DNA of 64,000 nucleotides from UBA1240 sp045599185 (GTDB lineage: Bacteria; Spirochaetota; Spirochaetia; Treponematales; Treponemataceae): contig JAZRVO010000021.1 in the NCBI GenBank assembly GCA_045599185.1, positions 1-64,000 of the forward strand, in the 5' to 3' direction. The notes below the pieces were generated by a model. It was not told where the DNA came from. It saw only the letters and a list, made by a program, of their open reading frames with translations, and ran no database searches. Both the position numbers and the translations under genes were made by a program. Each line of letters starts with the position of its first letter. The stretch's first letter is position 1. Positions 1 through 8,181 of the stretch are shown here, piece by piece.

Positions 1-53
1 CGCACTATGAATATTAGAAGGCTCTTTTTTCTATGTATAGCTAAAGCTTTCTG

Positions 54-85
54 AACCTCCAGCCGAGCTGGAGGTTTTCTTTTTA
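54..85 (+). terminator. Rho-independent terminator of an upstream plus-strand gene
   Basis: An 8-bp perfect stem (CCTCCAGC / GCTGGAGG, arms 56-63 and 67-74) with a 3-nt loop is followed by TTTTCTTTTT. It would end a plus-strand transcript whose gene lies before the window; bases 1-53 show no coding signal of their own. Confidence 0.8.
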
Positions 86-91
86 CAATAA

Positions 92-120
92 AAAAAGCAA
101 AGCGGTTAAGCTTTGCTTTT
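92..120 (-). terminator. Terminator of first tRNA-Phe unit
   Basis: Perfect inverted repeat AAAAGCAAAGC / GCTTTGCTTTT around a 6-nt loop, with a T-run when read on the minus strand. It begins a few bases past the 3' end of the tRNA at 123-195, so the tRNA looks like a single-gene transcript. Confidence 0.8.
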
Positions 121-122
121 CG

Positions 123-195
123 TGCCGTCGGACAGAATCGAACTGTCGACACATGGATTTTCAGTCCATTGCTCTACCGACTGAGCTACAACGGC
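123..195 (-). tRNA. tRNA-Phe (GAA), copy 1
   Basis: A 73-nt cloverleaf on the minus strand: 7-bp acceptor stem GCCGTTG/CGACGGC (one G-T type pair), D-loop TAGCTCAGTCGGTAGAGC, anticodon loop CTGAAAA with anticodon GAA, T-arm GTTCGATTC, and discriminator A. The CCA end is not encoded. It has its own promoter (213-239) and terminator (92-120). The whole unit is repeated almost identically 262 bp further on. Confidence 0.95.
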
Positions 196-212
196 TTGCT
201 GATGTAAAAGAT

Positions 213-239
213 ATTATATGTATTTCAAAAAAGTGTCAA
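213..239 (-). promoter_or_regulatory. Promoter of tRNA-Phe copy 1
   Basis: On the minus strand a perfect TTGACA (239-234) precedes TATAAT (218-213) with a 15-nt spacer; TAATAT two bases on would give the usual 17. The same sequence lies in front of copy 2, which supports function. Confidence 0.7.
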
Positions 240-353
240 TAGGATGACTATTTTTTCAATATTTTTTATGCAATTTTATTTACCGGGGAAACGTCTTTTT
301 TAGCCAGCCACCAGTAAAAAACCGCAGCTTCTTTACATTTCGCTTTAAAATAA

Positions 354-382
354 AAAAAGCAAAGCGGTTAAGCTTTGCTTTT
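354..382 (-). terminator. Terminator of second tRNA-Phe unit
   Basis: The same AAAAGCAAAGC / GCTTTGCTTTT hairpin as in copy 1, followed by a T-run on the minus strand. Confidence 0.8.
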
Positions 383-384
383 TG

Positions 385-457
385 TGCCGTCGGACAGAAT
401 CGAACTGTCGACACATGGATTTTCAGTCCATTGCTCTACCGACTGAGCTACAACGGC
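385..457 (-). tRNA. tRNA-Phe (GAA), copy 2
   Basis: Base-for-base the same 73-nt tRNA as at 123-195, anticodon GAA, no encoded CCA. It has its own promoter at 475-501 and terminator at 354-382. Confidence 0.95.
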
Positions 458-474
458 TTGCTGATGTAAAAAAT

Positions 475-501
475 ATTATATGTATTTCAAAAAAGTGTCA
501 A
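475..501 (-). promoter_or_regulatory. Promoter of tRNA-Phe copy 2
   Basis: TTGACA (501-496) and TATAAT (480-475) on the minus strand with the same 15-nt spacer as copy 1. Confidence 0.7.
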
Positions 502-552
502 TAGGATGACCAATTTTTTTCAATATTTTTTTTACTGCAAGCCGTTATAATT

Positions 553-1764
553 TTATTCGCTTTCGGTTTTTATTGCCTGGGTAATTATACCGCCGCCGCA
601 GGTAATGCCGTCAATGTAAAATACTACCGACTGTCCCGGTGCTACAGCACGCTGGGGCTGTTCAAAAATAACCTGATACGTATCTGCGGAAACTGTTCCG
701 TCTGGCATGGTGTACGGCTTGCAAAGGGCTTTTACGGGCTTACTTGCAAGGCGAATTTTTACCATTGCTTCAAACTCGCAGGCCGGGTTGTATTCTGCCG
801 GCCAAACCATATCGTTGCAAAGCAAGCCGCTGCAAAACAGGTCTTTATCCTTGCCAAGAACAACAAGGTTTTTCTTCTGGTCAATTTCGGCAACATACAA
901 AGGTTCCGGGGCACTTACGCCCAAACCGCGGCGCTGGCCAATTGTATAGTGTTCTATTCCCCGGTGCCGTCCCAGCACTTTTCCGTCCAAATCTATAATG
1001 TCGCCGGGTATGGATTTTTTGTCAGCAAAAATCTGGTCAAGGTATTCGTTGCCTATAAAGTCCTGACTTTCTTCCTTTTGGGCTGCACTCAAATTACGGT
1101 CTTTTGCCATTTGAACAACTTCCTTTTTGGTATAGCCGCACAAAGGAAAGCGTACTTTTTCAAGAACGGAAGAAGGAATGCGGTAAAGGAAATAAGCCTG
1201 ATCTTTCGTAATGTCCGTGGCAACGGCAATTTGAACGGGCTGCAAAGCCGCGCCATTAGCAGTGTCACCTTCCTTGCCGTACAGGGCAGAAATCGGTTTT
1301 TCCGGGCGCACAGCCGTAGCATAGTGGCCGGTACAGAAATAGTCGTATTCAATGCCCATTTGCTGAACGCCTGCCAGCAGTGCACCGAATTTTATAAACT
1401 GATTGCAGCGTATGCACGGGTTTGGCGTGCGGCCTGCCCGGTATTCGGCTTTAAAATAGTCCAAAACATTCTTCTGGTAAGCCTGCTTTACGTCTATTAC
1501 ATGATATGGAATATTCTGTTCGGCACAGAATTTGCGGCATTCTTCAATTTCGTATTCTTCGGCAGGGCTGTAACAGCTGTCCTTTATTTTTTCAGTACCT
1601 TCCGGCACTTTCAAATCGCCCTTCCACAAAGACATGGTTACGCAAGTTACGTCGCAGCCTTTTTCCTTAAGCAGAATTGCTGTCATCGTAGAATCGACAC
1701 CGCCAGACAAGCCTACTACAACTTTGTCTCCGGCTTCCGGCATATTAAGTTTCTGGTAAATCAT
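553..1764 (-). CDS. mnmA: tRNA-specific 2-thiouridylase MnmA
   Basis: Thiolates U34 of the Glu, Gln and Lys tRNAs in the cytoplasm, using ATP to adenylate the uridine and a sulphur relay. The ATP pyrophosphatase PP-loop SGGVDST lies near the N-terminus. Further family motifs are TPNPCIRCN, CTGHYAT, DQAYFLYRI and HYTIGQRRGLG. The active-site loop carries CxxC where many MnmA proteins have DxxC, and the usual distal Cys (SQ-ICFI type motif) is absent: the sequence there reads ESQDFIGNEY. The frame stays open to a TTG at 1800, but neither start has a clear Shine-Dalgarno; the ATG at 1764 best fits family length. A TATAAT box at 1826-1831 (minus) touches the T-run of the upstream gene's terminator. 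Family is certain, start uncertain. Confidence 0.93.
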   Translation of the reverse strand: MIYQKLNMPEAGDKVVVGLSGGVDSTMTAILLKEKGCDVTCVTMSLWKGDLKVPEGTEKIKDSCYSPAEEYEIEECRKFCAEQNIPYHVIDVKQAYQKNVLDYFKAEYRAGRTPNPCIRCNQFIKFGALLAGVQQMGIEYDYFCTGHYATAVRPEKPISALYGKEGDTANGAALQPVQIAVATDITKDQAYFLYRIPSSVLEKVRFPLCGYTKKEVVQMAKDRNLSAAQKEESQDFIGNEYLDQIFADKKSIPGDIIDLDGKVLGRHRGIEHYTIGQRRGLGVSAPEPLYVAEIDQKKNLVVLGKDKDLFCSGLLCNDMVWPAEYNPACEFEAMVKIRLASKPVKALCKPYTMPDGTVSADTYQVIFEQPQRAVAPGQSVVFYIDGITCGGGIITQAIKTESE

Positions 1765-1830
1765 GCTGAAAAGTTTGCTACAAATAAACACTTTTGGCAA
1801 GGCTTTCGCCTATCAATCAAGTAGAATTAT

Positions 1831-1881
1831 AAAAAAACAGCCTTTTTAACAGGCTAATTACCTGCCCCAAAGGCTGTTTTT
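1831..1881 (-). terminator. Terminator after the TPR gene, abutting the mnmA promoter
   Basis: 13-bp arms AAAAACAGCCTTT (1833-1845) and AAAGGCTGTTTTT (1869-1881), T-run on the minus strand. The -10-like TATAAT of mnmA (1831-1826) begins right at the end of the T-run. Confidence 0.75.
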
Positions 1882-1921
1882 AATTTATTCTTCTATATAA
1901 AGTTTGCATATATTCTGAATG

Positions 1922-2590
1922 CTATTCGTCTTTTGCGGCGGTTTCTGTTTCCTGCCGGGCAGCGGTTTCTGGTTCGGTTTGGGCGGCATTTTCGGCACTT
2001 TCCGCTTCTGCGCTTTCTTCACCGGCATCTTCACCTTCAGGCTTTTCCGCGTTCAGCGCATCTTTATTTTCCTTCAAATACTTAATTGCGGCATTAATGG
2101 TTTCTGCCTGTTCCGAATCCTTATCCAATGCAAGGTAAAGTTCATAATCTTCAATTGCAAGCTGGCTTTTGCCAAGCTTTATGCGGCTGTTTGCCCGGTT
2201 AAGCACTGCGCCAATCATTTCTTCATCATCTTCCAGCGCCCTGGTATAGCTTGTTTCGGCACGGACAAAATCGCCAAGGGCAAATGCCGCATTGCCTGCG
2301 TTAAAAAACAGCAGCGCCTTGTTGCTGAACGGCACGGCCGCACCCTTTACAAAGGCATCGTAAGATTTTTCGTATTCACCGGTCTGGTAATAGGCGCAGC
2401 CCAGATAATTGTACAGTGCGGCGTCATCGCCCTCTTCCTTTATGGTTCTTTCAAGAAGAACAAGGGCTTCGCCCGGTTTGTTTGCCTTAAATGTTTCTAC
2501 GGCTTTTTCGTACAAGTCGCTGGCAAAGCAGCAGGCTGAAAATGCGGCAAAAATTGCGGCGCATGTAATGGTTTTTATATGTTTTTTCAA
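1922..2590 (-). CDS. Exported TPR protein
   Basis: About 222 residues. A TTG start at 2590 is chosen because GAGG sits 6 nt upstream and a clean signal peptide follows (KKH, a hydrophobic stretch, then CCFA before SDLYEKA). The open frame runs 96 bp further up but has no ribosome site there. The body holds three to four TPR-like helix pairs (e.g. ALYNYLGCAYYQTGEYEKSY), so it probably binds protein partners in the periplasm. The last 45 residues are low-complexity, rich in Glu, Ala and Thr. It has its own terminator (1831-1881) and is divergent from the gene at 2817. Partner unknown. Confidence 0.75.
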   Translation of the reverse strand: MKKHIKTITCAAIFAAFSACCFASDLYEKAVETFKANKPGEALVLLERTIKEEGDDAALYNYLGCAYYQTGEYEKSYDAFVKGAAVPFSNKALLFFNAGNAAFALGDFVRAETSYTRALEDDEEMIGAVLNRANSRIKLGKSQLAIEDYELYLALDKDSEQAETINAAIKYLKENKDALNAEKPEGEDAGEESAEAESAENAAQTEPETAARQETETAAKDE

Positions 2591-2711
2591 AGTAAACCTC
2601 GGTGCAAATGATAAAACCAGTATTATTTTCGATGTATTTTTTAATTTTCTAAGTATTTTAGCATAACTGCATACAAAATAAAGCAATTGTTTTATTAAAA
2701 TGTTACAAAAA

Positions 2712-2740
2712 TTGACATATTAAAGCAAAAGCTATACGAT
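2712..2740 (+). promoter_or_regulatory. Promoter and 5' leader hairpin of the TPR gene at 2817
   Basis: A perfect TTGACA (2712-2717) is followed after 17 nt by TACGAT (2735-2740). The predicted leader of about 70 nt contains an 8-bp hairpin, TTCCGGCA / TGCCGGAA (2752-2772). Confidence 0.55.
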
Positions 2741-2816
2741 AGAATGAATTGTTCCGGCACAGGATGCCGGAATGGCAGATATTCCGCACGAATAAACTTG
2801 TATTTCTGGAGATTTT

Positions 2817-4166
2817 ATGCCACTTGCGTTTATACCGCTTATTGTTGTCGGCGTAGTTTCAATTGTAATTCTGGTTGCCGTACTAAAGGCCATTCTTTCG
2901 CCCAAAAAAACTGAAGAAGTAAAACGGCTTATTGAAGAAGGCGACTATGCGCAGGCGGTTAAAATAGGAAAAAGCCTTATTGAGCGTGACAATGAAAATG
3001 TTCTGGCTCATTTTTATCTTGGCAAGGCCTATATGTGCATGAAAAAATACCAGCTTGCAATGGAACAGTTTGAAGTTCTTGTTGCAAAAAGTGCCTTCCA
3101 CGGAAGCACGCGTGAAATTGATTTCAGGGAATCAATGGCTGAACTGTACATGGCACTTGGCCAGCCGGAAGAAGCACTTAAAGAATACCTGCTGCTGGAA
3201 ACCCTTGAACCGAAAAATCCTGCAATATGGTGCGCGGCAGGCAACATTTTTACTGAACGCGGTAAATCGGACCAGGCGCTGAAGCAGTTTAACAAAGCCA
3301 TTGAGCTTAACGGCAGAAACGGCGAAGCCCACGAAGGGCTGGCAAAACTGCTTATTTCCATGAAGCAGTATATTGATGCAAAAAAAGAAATAAGCTTTGC
3401 AATTAAATACGAACCCAATAAATTTTCAAACTATTACTATCTTGGCAAAATCCACCGGGAACAGCAGAATTATTCAGACGCAATCAACGCCTTTGAAAAA
3501 GCTGCCAGAGATCCGGCTTTCAGGCAGAAGTCTTTTCTGGAGCGCGGAATCTGTTACAGCGCAACAAAACAGAACGACAAGGCGATTTTTGAATTTCAGC
3601 GGTCGCTGAGCAATTCAAAGAGAAGCGACGACAACGATACCCTTTATACGCGCTATTTTATGGCGCAAACTTACGAAAACATGCGCAACCTTGACAAAGC
3701 CATTGAACAGTGGGAAGAAATCAGCAAGGTTAACAAGAAATTCAAGGATGTTCCAGCAAAACTTACTGAATATCAGGATTTGCGTGCCAATGACCACATG
3801 AAAGACTACCTTACCAGCAGCAACGCCGAATTTATTGAGCTTTGCAAGCGGATTACGGCGAAGTCTTTCGGGCTGGCAGTTGCAGAAAGCAGCGGCGTAA
3901 GCGACTGCTGCACGATTAAGGCCGTACCCGATGCAAAGGATGCTTTCAGCAATGTGCGCACCCAGATTACGCTTCTGTATTTTTTCCGCAGCAGCGACCC
4001 GGTGCCGGAACAGTTTTTGCGCCGCCAGCATGAATCGATGAAATCGGCAGGCGTTACAAAGTGCATTATCTGTACCAGTTCAATATTTACAAGTTCTGCC
4101 GAAGCTTTTGCAGAAGGCAGACCGTTTGAGCTTATTGATAAAAACAAACTTTCGTCGATAATGTAA
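2817..4166 (+). CDS. Membrane-anchored TPR protein
   Basis: 449 residues. GGAG lies 5-6 nt before the ATG. The first 27 residues form one membrane helix (PLAFIPLIVVGVVSIVILVA) with no cleavage site, leaving the rest most likely cytoplasmic. TPR repeats run from about residue 35 to 290 (GDYAQAVKIGKSLIERDNEN, AIWCAAGNIFTERGKSDQAL and others). The last 120 residues are not TPR and include four cysteines of unknown meaning. A scaffold or assembly role is plausible, but no partner can be read from the neighbours, a phosphoesterase and a ParB-like gene on the same strand. Confidence 0.8.
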   Translation: MPLAFIPLIVVGVVSIVILVAVLKAILSPKKTEEVKRLIEEGDYAQAVKIGKSLIERDNENVLAHFYLGKAYMCMKKYQLAMEQFEVLVAKSAFHGSTREIDFRESMAELYMALGQPEEALKEYLLLETLEPKNPAIWCAAGNIFTERGKSDQALKQFNKAIELNGRNGEAHEGLAKLLISMKQYIDAKKEISFAIKYEPNKFSNYYYLGKIHREQQNYSDAINAFEKAARDPAFRQKSFLERGICYSATKQNDKAIFEFQRSLSNSKRSDDNDTLYTRYFMAQTYENMRNLDKAIEQWEEISKVNKKFKDVPAKLTEYQDLRANDHMKDYLTSSNAEFIELCKRITAKSFGLAVAESSGVSDCCTIKAVPDAKDAFSNVRTQITLLYFFRSSDPVPEQFLRRQHESMKSAGVTKCIICTSSIFTSSAEAFAEGRPFELIDKNKLSSIM

Positions 4167-4253
4167 TGAGAGCCCTGAAAAACGTATTTTTTAGGAATGT
4201 TTATATATGCTGAATGCTGAAATAAATGCTGAATAAAAAAGTGGAAAAATGAA

Positions 4254-4943
4254 ATGAAAATCTTATGTGTTTCTGACCAGATTGACCCGTTGGTTTACAG
4301 TTCTTCTGCCAAAGAACGTTTTGCAGATATTGACATGGTGCTTTGTGCCGGTGATTTGGCAATGGAATACGTTGATTACATCGTTTCGGCCTTGAACAAG
4401 CCTACCTACTTTGTTTTTGGCAACCACAACTTAAAAGAGTTCTGCTTTTACCACCCTAACGAATGTCCCCAGCGCCGTGCCGCTCCTTACGACGCACTTA
4501 AATATGCCCACGGTGCCCATTACCTTGGCTTTAAAACTTTCAACGACGGAAAAATTCTTATGGCCGGTGCTTCCGGTTCGAAGCTTTACAACAACGGACA
4601 GTGCCAGTACACGGACAGGCAGATGAAATACCGGCTTATCAAGATGATTCCCCAGCTGTACTACAACAAGTGGCGCTACGGCAGATATCTGGACATTTTT
4701 TTAACCCATACACCGCCAAAAGACATTCACGATAAAAGCGACCCCTGCCATCAGGGCTTTGACTGTTACCGCTGGTTCTTGAAAAAATTCAAGCCAGCCT
4801 ATATGATTCACGGTCATATTCACTTATACGATATTCAGGATATTCGCGTAAGTAAATTTGAAGAAACCACAATTATCAACGCTTTCAGTCATTATATTCT
4901 GGAATTTGACGAAAAAAACTTAAAAACAGGCGAAACCAAGTAA
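4254..4943 (+). CDS. Calcineurin-like metallophosphoesterase
   Basis: 229 residues with the metallophosphoesterase metal-binding motifs in order: D8 in VSDQID, GD at 33-34, GNHN at 56-59, TH in LTHTPP and GHIH near the C-terminus. The first block reads DxxD rather than the usual DxH, which would change one metal ligand. No signal peptide, so cytoplasmic. The substrate (a phosphodiester or cyclic nucleotide) cannot be told from sequence. The ATG at 4254 has only a weak purine-rich GGAAAAA upstream. It lies 87 bp after the TPR gene and may share its transcript. Confidence 0.8.
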   Translation: MKILCVSDQIDPLVYSSSAKERFADIDMVLCAGDLAMEYVDYIVSALNKPTYFVFGNHNLKEFCFYHPNECPQRRAAPYDALKYAHGAHYLGFKTFNDGKILMAGASGSKLYNNGQCQYTDRQMKYRLIKMIPQLYYNKWRYGRYLDIFLTHTPPKDIHDKSDPCHQGFDCYRWFLKKFKPAYMIHGHIHLYDIQDIRVSKFEETTIINAFSHYILEFDEKNLKTGETK

Positions 4944-5079
4944 AACCGCCTGTTAGCGGCGCAGCACAGAACTGACCGGACGGCAGTTTTTTGCGGCCTG
5001 TTATTTACTGTTTATCTGGAAAACCGAACACTTATTCGATTGGGCTTTCAGCTAAATCACTTTTTAATGTGAGGAATTT

Positions 5080-5976
5080 ATGAGCAACGTTCACACTCAA
5101 GCCGAAGACGATTTTTTCCGTGCCCGAAACAAGGCACTTTTCAACGAAGTTCAGCACTTTGTAAATCAGGAAGAAAGCCACCTGCTTTCTTTTAACGACA
5201 TAAAGCAGCTGCTGAAACCTAAAAACGAAGTTTACCTTGGAATGCAGGTCGTGCCGATTAATCTGATTGCCGGCAGCGAAGGCCGCTATACGGATTTTGA
5301 CAGCCACTTCTTTCCGAAGAACATGCACCTTAAAACCCGCTGGGAACGCATTGACGAAGCCCATTTAACCGACGTAATTCTTCCGCCTATAAAGCTTTAC
5401 GAAATTGGCGGCCTTTATTTTGTGCGCGACGGCAACCACAGGGTTTCGGTAGCAAGGGCAAAAGGCGTTGAATGCATTGATGCAGAAGTAGTAAGCCTTA
5501 AAAGCGAAATCAAGCTGAAGCCGGGTCTAAGCAGGAAACAGATTCAGAAAGAGGTTATCAACTACGAAAAACGCGTGTTTTATATGGAAACAAATTTCGG
5601 CGACGTTACTGATTTCTGGAAACTTGATTTTTCAACTCCGGGGCAGTACGACGTTATTTACAATCATATTCTTACCCACAAATATTTCATAAACCAGAAT
5701 CAGGCTGAAGAAATTTCAATGCCTGATGCAATTTTGTCGTGGTACGAAAATGTTTACTGCCCTGTTATTGAAGTTCTGCACCACCGCCACGTTATGCGCA
5801 AGTTTAAGGGGCGTACAACCAGCGACATGTACGTATGGCTGATTAAATACTGGGACGAACTGAAGACCAAATTCGGCAATGAACTTCCGCTGGATGACGT
5901 TACCGACGGTTTCAAGCAGGAATTCGGCATGGGGTTTTTCAGACATTTTTTTAAAAATAAAAAATCAAAATCTTGA
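5080..5976 (+). CDS. ParB/sulfiredoxin-fold domain protein
   Basis: 298 residues, with GAGG 5 nt before the ATG. Residues about 50-140 resemble a ParB-like nuclease fold: VVPINLIAGSEGRY followed by the signature FVRDGNHRVSVARAKG (114-129). Members of this fold bind nucleotides or DNA, or act as small kinases or phosphatases. The C-terminal half (150-298) has no recognisable domain and is rich in aromatic residues. It is not a chromosomal ParB: there is no helix-turn-helix and no parA next to it. Function unknown. Confidence 0.65.
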   Translation: MSNVHTQAEDDFFRARNKALFNEVQHFVNQEESHLLSFNDIKQLLKPKNEVYLGMQVVPINLIAGSEGRYTDFDSHFFPKNMHLKTRWERIDEAHLTDVILPPIKLYEIGGLYFVRDGNHRVSVARAKGVECIDAEVVSLKSEIKLKPGLSRKQIQKEVINYEKRVFYMETNFGDVTDFWKLDFSTPGQYDVIYNHILTHKYFINQNQAEEISMPDAILSWYENVYCPVIEVLHHRHVMRKFKGRTTSDMYVWLIKYWDELKTKFGNELPLDDVTDGFKQEFGMGFFRHFFKNKKSKS

Positions 5977-6080
5977 CGGTAGAAAAGTTCAGTGTTAAGA
6001 TTTTATTATGTGCGTAGCAAGCATTTTGCGTAAAAACAAAGTGCTAGACTGCTAAAAAGAAGGCACAAAGAGAGTTGATT

Positions 6081-7733
6081 TTGGCAAACGGACTTTTTGC
6101 AAATATTCTGCTTATTTTAGCTTTGGCAGCCCTGTCTGTTTTTTTATTTCTCACAAACAAAACGAATAAAGCAGTTCCGGCTTTTAATGCGATTATGTAC
6201 GTAAGTACCATTGGCATTGCGCCGGCACTGATTCTGCTTATTATGGGCAAAAGTTTTGTTACCATTTATCTGGCAGTTTTACTTTTGGCTATTGTTGTAT
6301 GGTTTTTTCTGGCCTACATTGCCTATGAACCCATTCAGCTTGAAGACATTGATGCACCGACGGAAATGATGCCGCCTGCAGCAGCAGAAGAAGTAATTGA
6401 TCCTGAAGCTACGAAGGAAGCTGAAAAAGATAATGAAGTTATGTCTTTCGGCAGGGAATTTATGGTTAAGGCTTCGGAAGCTTTTTCTGCAAAAGACGGA
6501 CTTGTCCAGCTTTTGGATACGATTAATCAGGCTGCCATTAAATGCACGAATGCTGACGGCGGCGCAATTCTTTTAATTGACGATTTTGAAGACATTATAA
6601 CGGTAAAAACTTTTCACGGTACGTTTCCGCCGCCTTATCAGCTGCCGGCAGACTTGCCGCACAAAGTTGCAAGGGTAGAAACCAGTTTCAGGTTTGCACA
6701 GTTTAATTTGGGTGAAACGATTTTTGGCATGGCTGCAACAAGCGGTAAGGCTGAACTGATTACCGACCCGGTAAACGATGCAAGGTTTTTCCAGAATGAA
6801 CCGGAAGATTTCTTAAAGCTTGGTTCTTACATTATTGCGCCGATGATTGTAAATGATGCTGTTATTGGTGTAATGGCTTTGGCCAGAAAGTTTGAAAGCG
6901 AAAAATTCAGTGAAAAGGATTTTTCTAGGGCACAGATTTTAAGTAATTTTGCTTCTGGTGCCGTACAGAGTGTTTTTTCCTATCAGGAGATTGTAGAAAA
7001 GTCGGAATTAACACGAGAATCGGCTATTGCCTGCAACTTGCAGAAAAGCATACACGGTAAATTGAATTACAATATTCCGGGAACTTCTTTTGCAGCGTTC
7101 TTTAATGTAGCAGAAGGCGTATGCGGTGATTATTTTGATGTAATTCCATGCCGTAAAGACAGAATTGCCTTTATTCTGGCAGATGTTGCCGGTAAGGGTA
7201 TGAATTCGCTGATTGTTATGGTAATGATCAGGGCAATCATGCAGCTGGTGGTTAATACACAGAAATCGGCAGCAACAATACTTTCGTGGACGAACCGTGG
7301 TATTACAGGAAAAATCAATATTGACCATTTTGCATCTTTGGTTTTGGCAAACTATGATTCAGAAAGGCACGTTTTCCAGATTGCATCTGCCGGTAACGCG
7401 CCTGTACTTTTATACCATAGCGAAAATGGCGAAATTGAGTCGATAAATGAACCAAGTGACCCGATTGGTGTAGATAAGACAACTGAATACAAAGATACAG
7501 AAATTGCTGTTAAATCTGGTGATATCGTGTTATTATATACAGACGGACTTATTGAAGCGGTTGATGCAAAGAACCGACAATATGGTGTAGAAAACATTAA
7601 GAAGATTTTGACGGAAAATGCTTCGCTGAATGCGCAGGATATTTCTAACAAAATTAAGAAGAATTTACAGGATTTTTGCGGTAATGCACGCCAGCATGAT
7701 GACCAGACTTTGATGGTTGTAAAAATCCAGTAA
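6081..7733 (+). CDS. RsbU-type PP2C phosphatase with membrane and GAF domains
   Basis: About 550 residues. It would dephosphorylate a STAS antagonist, switching a partner-switching cascade. Three hydrophobic segments in the first 85 residues anchor it in the membrane. A GAF sensor domain lies at about 140-300 and a SpoIIE/PP2C domain at about 335-550, with metal-site motifs GVCGDYFD, DVAGKGM, YTDGLIEA and DDQTLMVV. The TTG at 6081 is chosen because AGAGAG lies 6 nt upstream; another TTG at 6075 overlaps that site. It is followed on the same strand by the STAS and ATPase genes, giving a complete phosphatase-antagonist-kinase set. No sigma factor is adjacent, so the output is unknown. Confidence 0.88.
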   Translation: MANGLFANILLILALAALSVFLFLTNKTNKAVPAFNAIMYVSTIGIAPALILLIMGKSFVTIYLAVLLLAIVVWFFLAYIAYEPIQLEDIDAPTEMMPPAAAEEVIDPEATKEAEKDNEVMSFGREFMVKASEAFSAKDGLVQLLDTINQAAIKCTNADGGAILLIDDFEDIITVKTFHGTFPPPYQLPADLPHKVARVETSFRFAQFNLGETIFGMAATSGKAELITDPVNDARFFQNEPEDFLKLGSYIIAPMIVNDAVIGVMALARKFESEKFSEKDFSRAQILSNFASGAVQSVFSYQEIVEKSELTRESAIACNLQKSIHGKLNYNIPGTSFAAFFNVAEGVCGDYFDVIPCRKDRIAFILADVAGKGMNSLIVMVMIRAIMQLVVNTQKSAATILSWTNRGITGKINIDHFASLVLANYDSERHVFQIASAGNAPVLLYHSENGEIESINEPSDPIGVDKTTEYKDTEIAVKSGDIVLLYTDGLIEAVDAKNRQYGVENIKKILTENASLNAQDISNKIKKNLQDFCGNARQHDDQTLMVVKIQ

Positions 7734-7809
7734 TTGGTAGTAGTTTTACATGGGCGTTGCCTGTGTTATTGTTATATGGTTAATTTAGGCATTAATTAGG
7801 AGCAAATAT

Positions 7810-8151
7810 ATGGAACTGAAAATCAGGAAAAACGGTGAAGTTTATATTATTGATGTAAACGGTGAAATGGATTTGTATAATTCATATAAACTGAAAGAAC
7901 TGGTTATGAAAATGTTGGAGAAGAACGTTCAGTTCTTCATCATTAACCTTGAACAGGTAGACTATATCGACTCTTCTGGAATCGGTGCTTTAATTTACAT
8001 TTGTTCAACTGTTAAAAAAATGAATCTCAAGCTTTCAATTGCAAATATCCATGGTTCTGTTAAAAAGGTTATCGAATTAACAAAACTTATGGGCTATTTC
8101 CCGATTGCAAACAGCGTTGAAGAAGCACTTTTGCAGGTAACAGAAGCATAA
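7810..8151 (+). CDS. STAS-domain anti-sigma factor antagonist
   Basis: 113 residues, one STAS domain of SpoIIAA/RsbV type. The phosphorylation loop reads YIDSSGIGAL; the second Ser (S56) is the expected target. AGGAG lies 7 nt before the ATG. Unphosphorylated it would bind the kinase encoded next (8182-8730); the phosphatase encoded before it would reactivate it. Gene order and 30-75 bp gaps indicate one operon. Confidence 0.9.
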   Translation: MELKIRKNGEVYIIDVNGEMDLYNSYKLKELVMKMLEKNVQFFIINLEQVDYIDSSGIGALIYICSTVKKMNLKLSIANIHGSVKKVIELTKLMGYFPIANSVEEALLQVTEA

Positions 8152-8181
8152 CAAAAAAATAAATAAAAAAAGAGGAAGTTT

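Larger units (their letters stand above)
87..531 (-). repeat. Tandem duplication of a complete tRNA-Phe transcription unit
   Basis: Positions 87-267 and 349-531 are nearly identical, with a few scattered substitutions outside the tRNA. Each copy holds promoter, tRNA and terminator. The copies are offset by exactly 262 bp and separated by about 80 bp of unique sequence. This is a recent or homogenised tandem duplication. Confidence 0.9.

Noticed and set aside
949..1824. 291-codon plus-strand frame opposite mnmA
   Set aside because: It lies antisense to a clear MnmA, with Phe/Ala-rich nonsense composition and no ribosome site; a shadow frame.
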